16,262 nt of DNA from an uncultured Bacilli bacterium (GTDB lineage Bacteria; Bacillota_I; Bacilli_A; RF39; UBA660), in assembly GCA_944358225.1 (NCBI GenBank), contig CALVQP010000023.1:1-16262 (forward strand), given 5' to 3'. Below the pieces are notes generated by a model. It was given only the letters and a program-made list of their open reading frames with translations, had not been told where the DNA came from and ran no database searches. Position 1 is the stretch's first letter, and each line of letters begins with the position of its first letter. The translations under genes and the position numbers were made by a program. Shown piece by piece: positions 14,700 to 16,262 of this stretch.

Positions 14700-16064
14700 T
14701 TAAATTTTATTAAATTTATTGCTTTTTCTAGCATAGATATAAGCACTAGCTGCACCTACTAATAATGTACCAATTACGGCATATGACACAACTCCAGAAT
14801 CTGGATTTTCTGTACCTGTATCAACAATATTACCATTATCACAAGTTGCTTCTCTATAAGTAATCGTATATTTAGCTGGAATATAAACCCAGTTTTGAAC
14901 GAAATTTGTATAAGGCATTCTATGCCATGGATTATCATTATTTCCAACATCTGGTACGATATCATTAGCTGATTCTATTCTAACAGCAGTGTTTTCACTT
15001 TTTTCAGCCGTTGAACTAGCCCTTGAAATATTCATAGCCCAAGATGGTGTTCCAGTATCAATTTTACTTTCAAATTTTCGAATTTGAGTATCAGCACCAG
15101 TAATCAATGAGGTTTTATACTCCGATACAAACGAATCTTTATGATGCACGCTTAATGAATTTAAATAAATCAAACGATTTGTTTTAACAGTTAAACCAGA
15201 ACCACTATTAGCATTATTACCAAAGTTTGACCATTCTCCATGCTTAACATAAGAAGTGTTTTCATCAATAGCATATTCTTCAAACTGACTTTCGTCCTTA
15301 TCAGCATTTTTTAACTCTAATTCAATATCAGCATTTATATCTTCTTCAGTCCAAGTATTATCAGCAATTTCTTCAATAATTTCAGCATCACTAGGAATAC
15401 TATTGATAAAATCTGTTGTACTTTCTAAGCTAAAACCACTTGCAGTTTTATCTCCCATACCAGAAACCGGATCACCTTCGATTGTAACTTTGTTTAAATC
15501 ATAACCAGCATCTTCTAAAGCAGTTGCCCAAGCATCATCCCAACCATAGAGTTGCACAAAAGCATTTGTAAACCATAACCCTGCATTAGGACGATAAACC
15601 TCTTGCATGAATTCATCCAAAGTAGCAACGGTATAATCTTTTTCACCACCATCCGGATAATCAGTAATACCGGCACAAATATCGATATCTCCACTACCAC
15701 AATGAACCGTTACAGTTGAATTGCTACCATTTAACGAATAAGGAACTTGAACCAATGCCGCTCCTAAAGTTTTACCTTTTGCATCCTTTCCTTGATATAA
15801 AATATTTCCATCTAATTCTATATAACCAGCTGGATTATCACTACTATTTTCTGTAGAAGCTAAAGCTTTATCCATCTCCGATGTATTACCACTAGTTGCT
15901 CCAAAATATAGCTCTACCATATTTTCGGCATCATTAAACAAATATATTTTTTTCTTTTCTGGACACTCACTTGCCGCCCCAACTTGTAAAATTGGCACTA
16001 ACATTACGGCAATCGCAAGTAACATAACACTAACCTTTTTCCCATGTACTTTCAAAAGTTTCAT
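14700..16064 (-). CDS. Secreted surface protein with C-terminal NPDSG sorting-like anchor (454 aa)
   Basis: MKLLKVHGKKVSVMLLAIAV opens a typical Sec signal peptide with likely cleavage around 30-31 (QVGAA). The C-terminus has NPDSG (420-424), a hydrophobic stretch (425-444) and a basic tail ARKSNKFNKI. This is the three-part layout of sortase substrates, although the pentapeptide is not canonical LPXTG; a plain C-terminal membrane anchor is the alternative. The 390-residue middle part is acidic, Thr/Ser/Asn-rich, and belongs to no family I recognise. The open frame extends upstream to 16106, but ATG at 16064 is chosen because AGGAGGAG stands 7 nt before it and the promoter (16095-16124) lies downstream of the longer start. 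No sortase gene is in the window. Confidence 0.88.
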   Translation of the reverse strand: MKLLKVHGKKVSVMLLAIAVMLVPILQVGAASECPEKKKIYLFNDAENMVELYFGATSGNTSEMDKALASTENSSDNPAGYIELDGNILYQGKDAKGKTLGAALVQVPYSLNGSNSTVTVHCGSGDIDICAGITDYPDGGEKDYTVATLDEFMQEVYRPNAGLWFTNAFVQLYGWDDAWATALEDAGYDLNKVTIEGDPVSGMGDKTASGFSLESTTDFINSIPSDAEIIEEIADNTWTEEDINADIELELKNADKDESQFEEYAIDENTSYVKHGEWSNFGNNANSGSGLTVKTNRLIYLNSLSVHHKDSFVSEYKTSLITGADTQIRKFESKIDTGTPSWAMNISRASSTAEKSENTAVRIESANDIVPDVGNNDNPWHRMPYTNFVQNWVYIPAKYTITYREATCDNGNIVDTGTENPDSGVVSYAVIGTLLVGAASAYIYARKSNKFNKI

Positions 16065-16094
16065 ATAAAAACTCCTCCTATATTCTATGTTCAT

Positions 16095-16124
16095 ATTATA
16101 AACCAATTTTTAGCAATTATGCAA
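16095..16124 (-). promoter_or_regulatory. Promoter of the surface protein gene
   Basis: TTGCAT (16119-16124), 18-bp spacer, TATAAT (16095-16100) on the minus strand. The start of transcription falls near 16088, which excludes the upstream in-frame start at 16106. Confidence 0.7.
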
Positions 16125-16192
16125 CAACAAACTACAATATTTTAATAAATAATGTATATTTTTGTCCAAGTATTTATTTTAAGAATCATTTA

Positions 16193-16201
16193 TGGTATAT
16201 T
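16193..16201 (+). promoter_or_regulatory. Extended -10 promoter of the rightward gene at the window end
   Basis: TGGTATATT (TG, G, TATATT) on the plus strand, about 27 nt before the ATG. The -35 position (TTTATT) is weak. It is divergent from the promoter at 16095-16124. Confidence 0.45.
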
Positions 16202-16227
16202 AAATATAAATAAGAAGGGAGATAAAA

Positions 16228-16262
16228 ATGAAAGTTGTTAAAATTCAAACTTATAAAAACTC
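16228..16262 (+). CDS. Start of a rightward gene, cut by the window edge
   Basis: ATG at 16228 follows AAGGGAG (16215-16221) by 6 nt. The 12 codons visible read MKVVKIQTYKNS. That is too short to identify the product. The strong ribosome site and the extended -10 element upstream support it as a real start. Confidence 0.6.
   Translation, partial: MKVVKIQTYKN

Noticed and set aside
15515..15700. Leftward out-of-frame open reading frame inside the surface protein gene
   Set aside because: Same-strand shadow in another frame of a protein with clear signal peptide and anchor; no ribosome site.
1..16262. Mycoplasma genetic code (TGA as tryptophan)
   Set aside because: Tryptophans in nifJ and metG are encoded by TGG. 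Frames end naturally at TGA with good ribosome sites for the next gene, so the standard bacterial code fits.

Overview
The window looks like a chromosomal segment of a low-GC, anaerobic Gram-positive-lineage bacterium, plausibly an uncultured gut member of the Bacilli or a Mollicutes relative (RF39-like or Erysipelotrichia-like). The grounds are very AT-rich DNA, Shine-Dalgarno sites with sigma-A-like promoters, a large single-chain pyruvate:ferredoxin oxidoreductase (strict anaerobe), a sortase-type surface protein, and TGA acting as a stop (code 11, not the Mycoplasma code). The lineage is inference; no rRNA is present.

Layout. (1) 1-~1400: an IS110-family insertion sequence, reading leftward and cut by the window edge. 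All five expected catalytic residues are present. About 250 bp of structured non-coding DNA upstream of the transposase has the position and features expected of an IS110 bridge RNA. (2) 1421-6371: a leftward four-gene operon with its own promoter (6405-6433) and terminator (1404-1422). In transcription order it encodes an unrecognised 348-aa protein, a membrane-anchored McrB-like AAA+ ATPase, a DUF2357-like protein without a visible nuclease domain, and a single-pass membrane protein whose outer part carries eleven 12-residue calcium-loop-like repeats and a beta-rich domain. This is the best candidate for an undescribed system. (3) 6473-8304: metG preceded by a small acidic protein gene. (4) 8446-8649: a rightward 67-aa membrane peptide. 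(5) 8677-10981: a 2,4-diaminopentanoate dehydrogenase-like oxidoreductase and a signal-anchored exported protein. (6) 10982-11289: a gene-free stretch holding a compact predicted sRNA (about 11174-11273, + strand) with consensus promoter, hairpins, a C-rich single strand and a terminator. (7) 11290-14619: pyruvate:ferredoxin oxidoreductase. (8) 14700-16064: a secreted protein with a C-terminal NPDSG/hydrophobic/basic sorting-like tail. (9) 16228 onward: the first codons of a rightward gene.

How the parts fit: metG and nifJ are housekeeping translation and energy genes in separate transcription units. The surface and membrane genes (1421-6371, 9839-10981, 14700-16064, the 67-aa peptide) give the segment an envelope flavour. 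Several start sites were revised from the longest open frame using Shine-Dalgarno and promoter positions.
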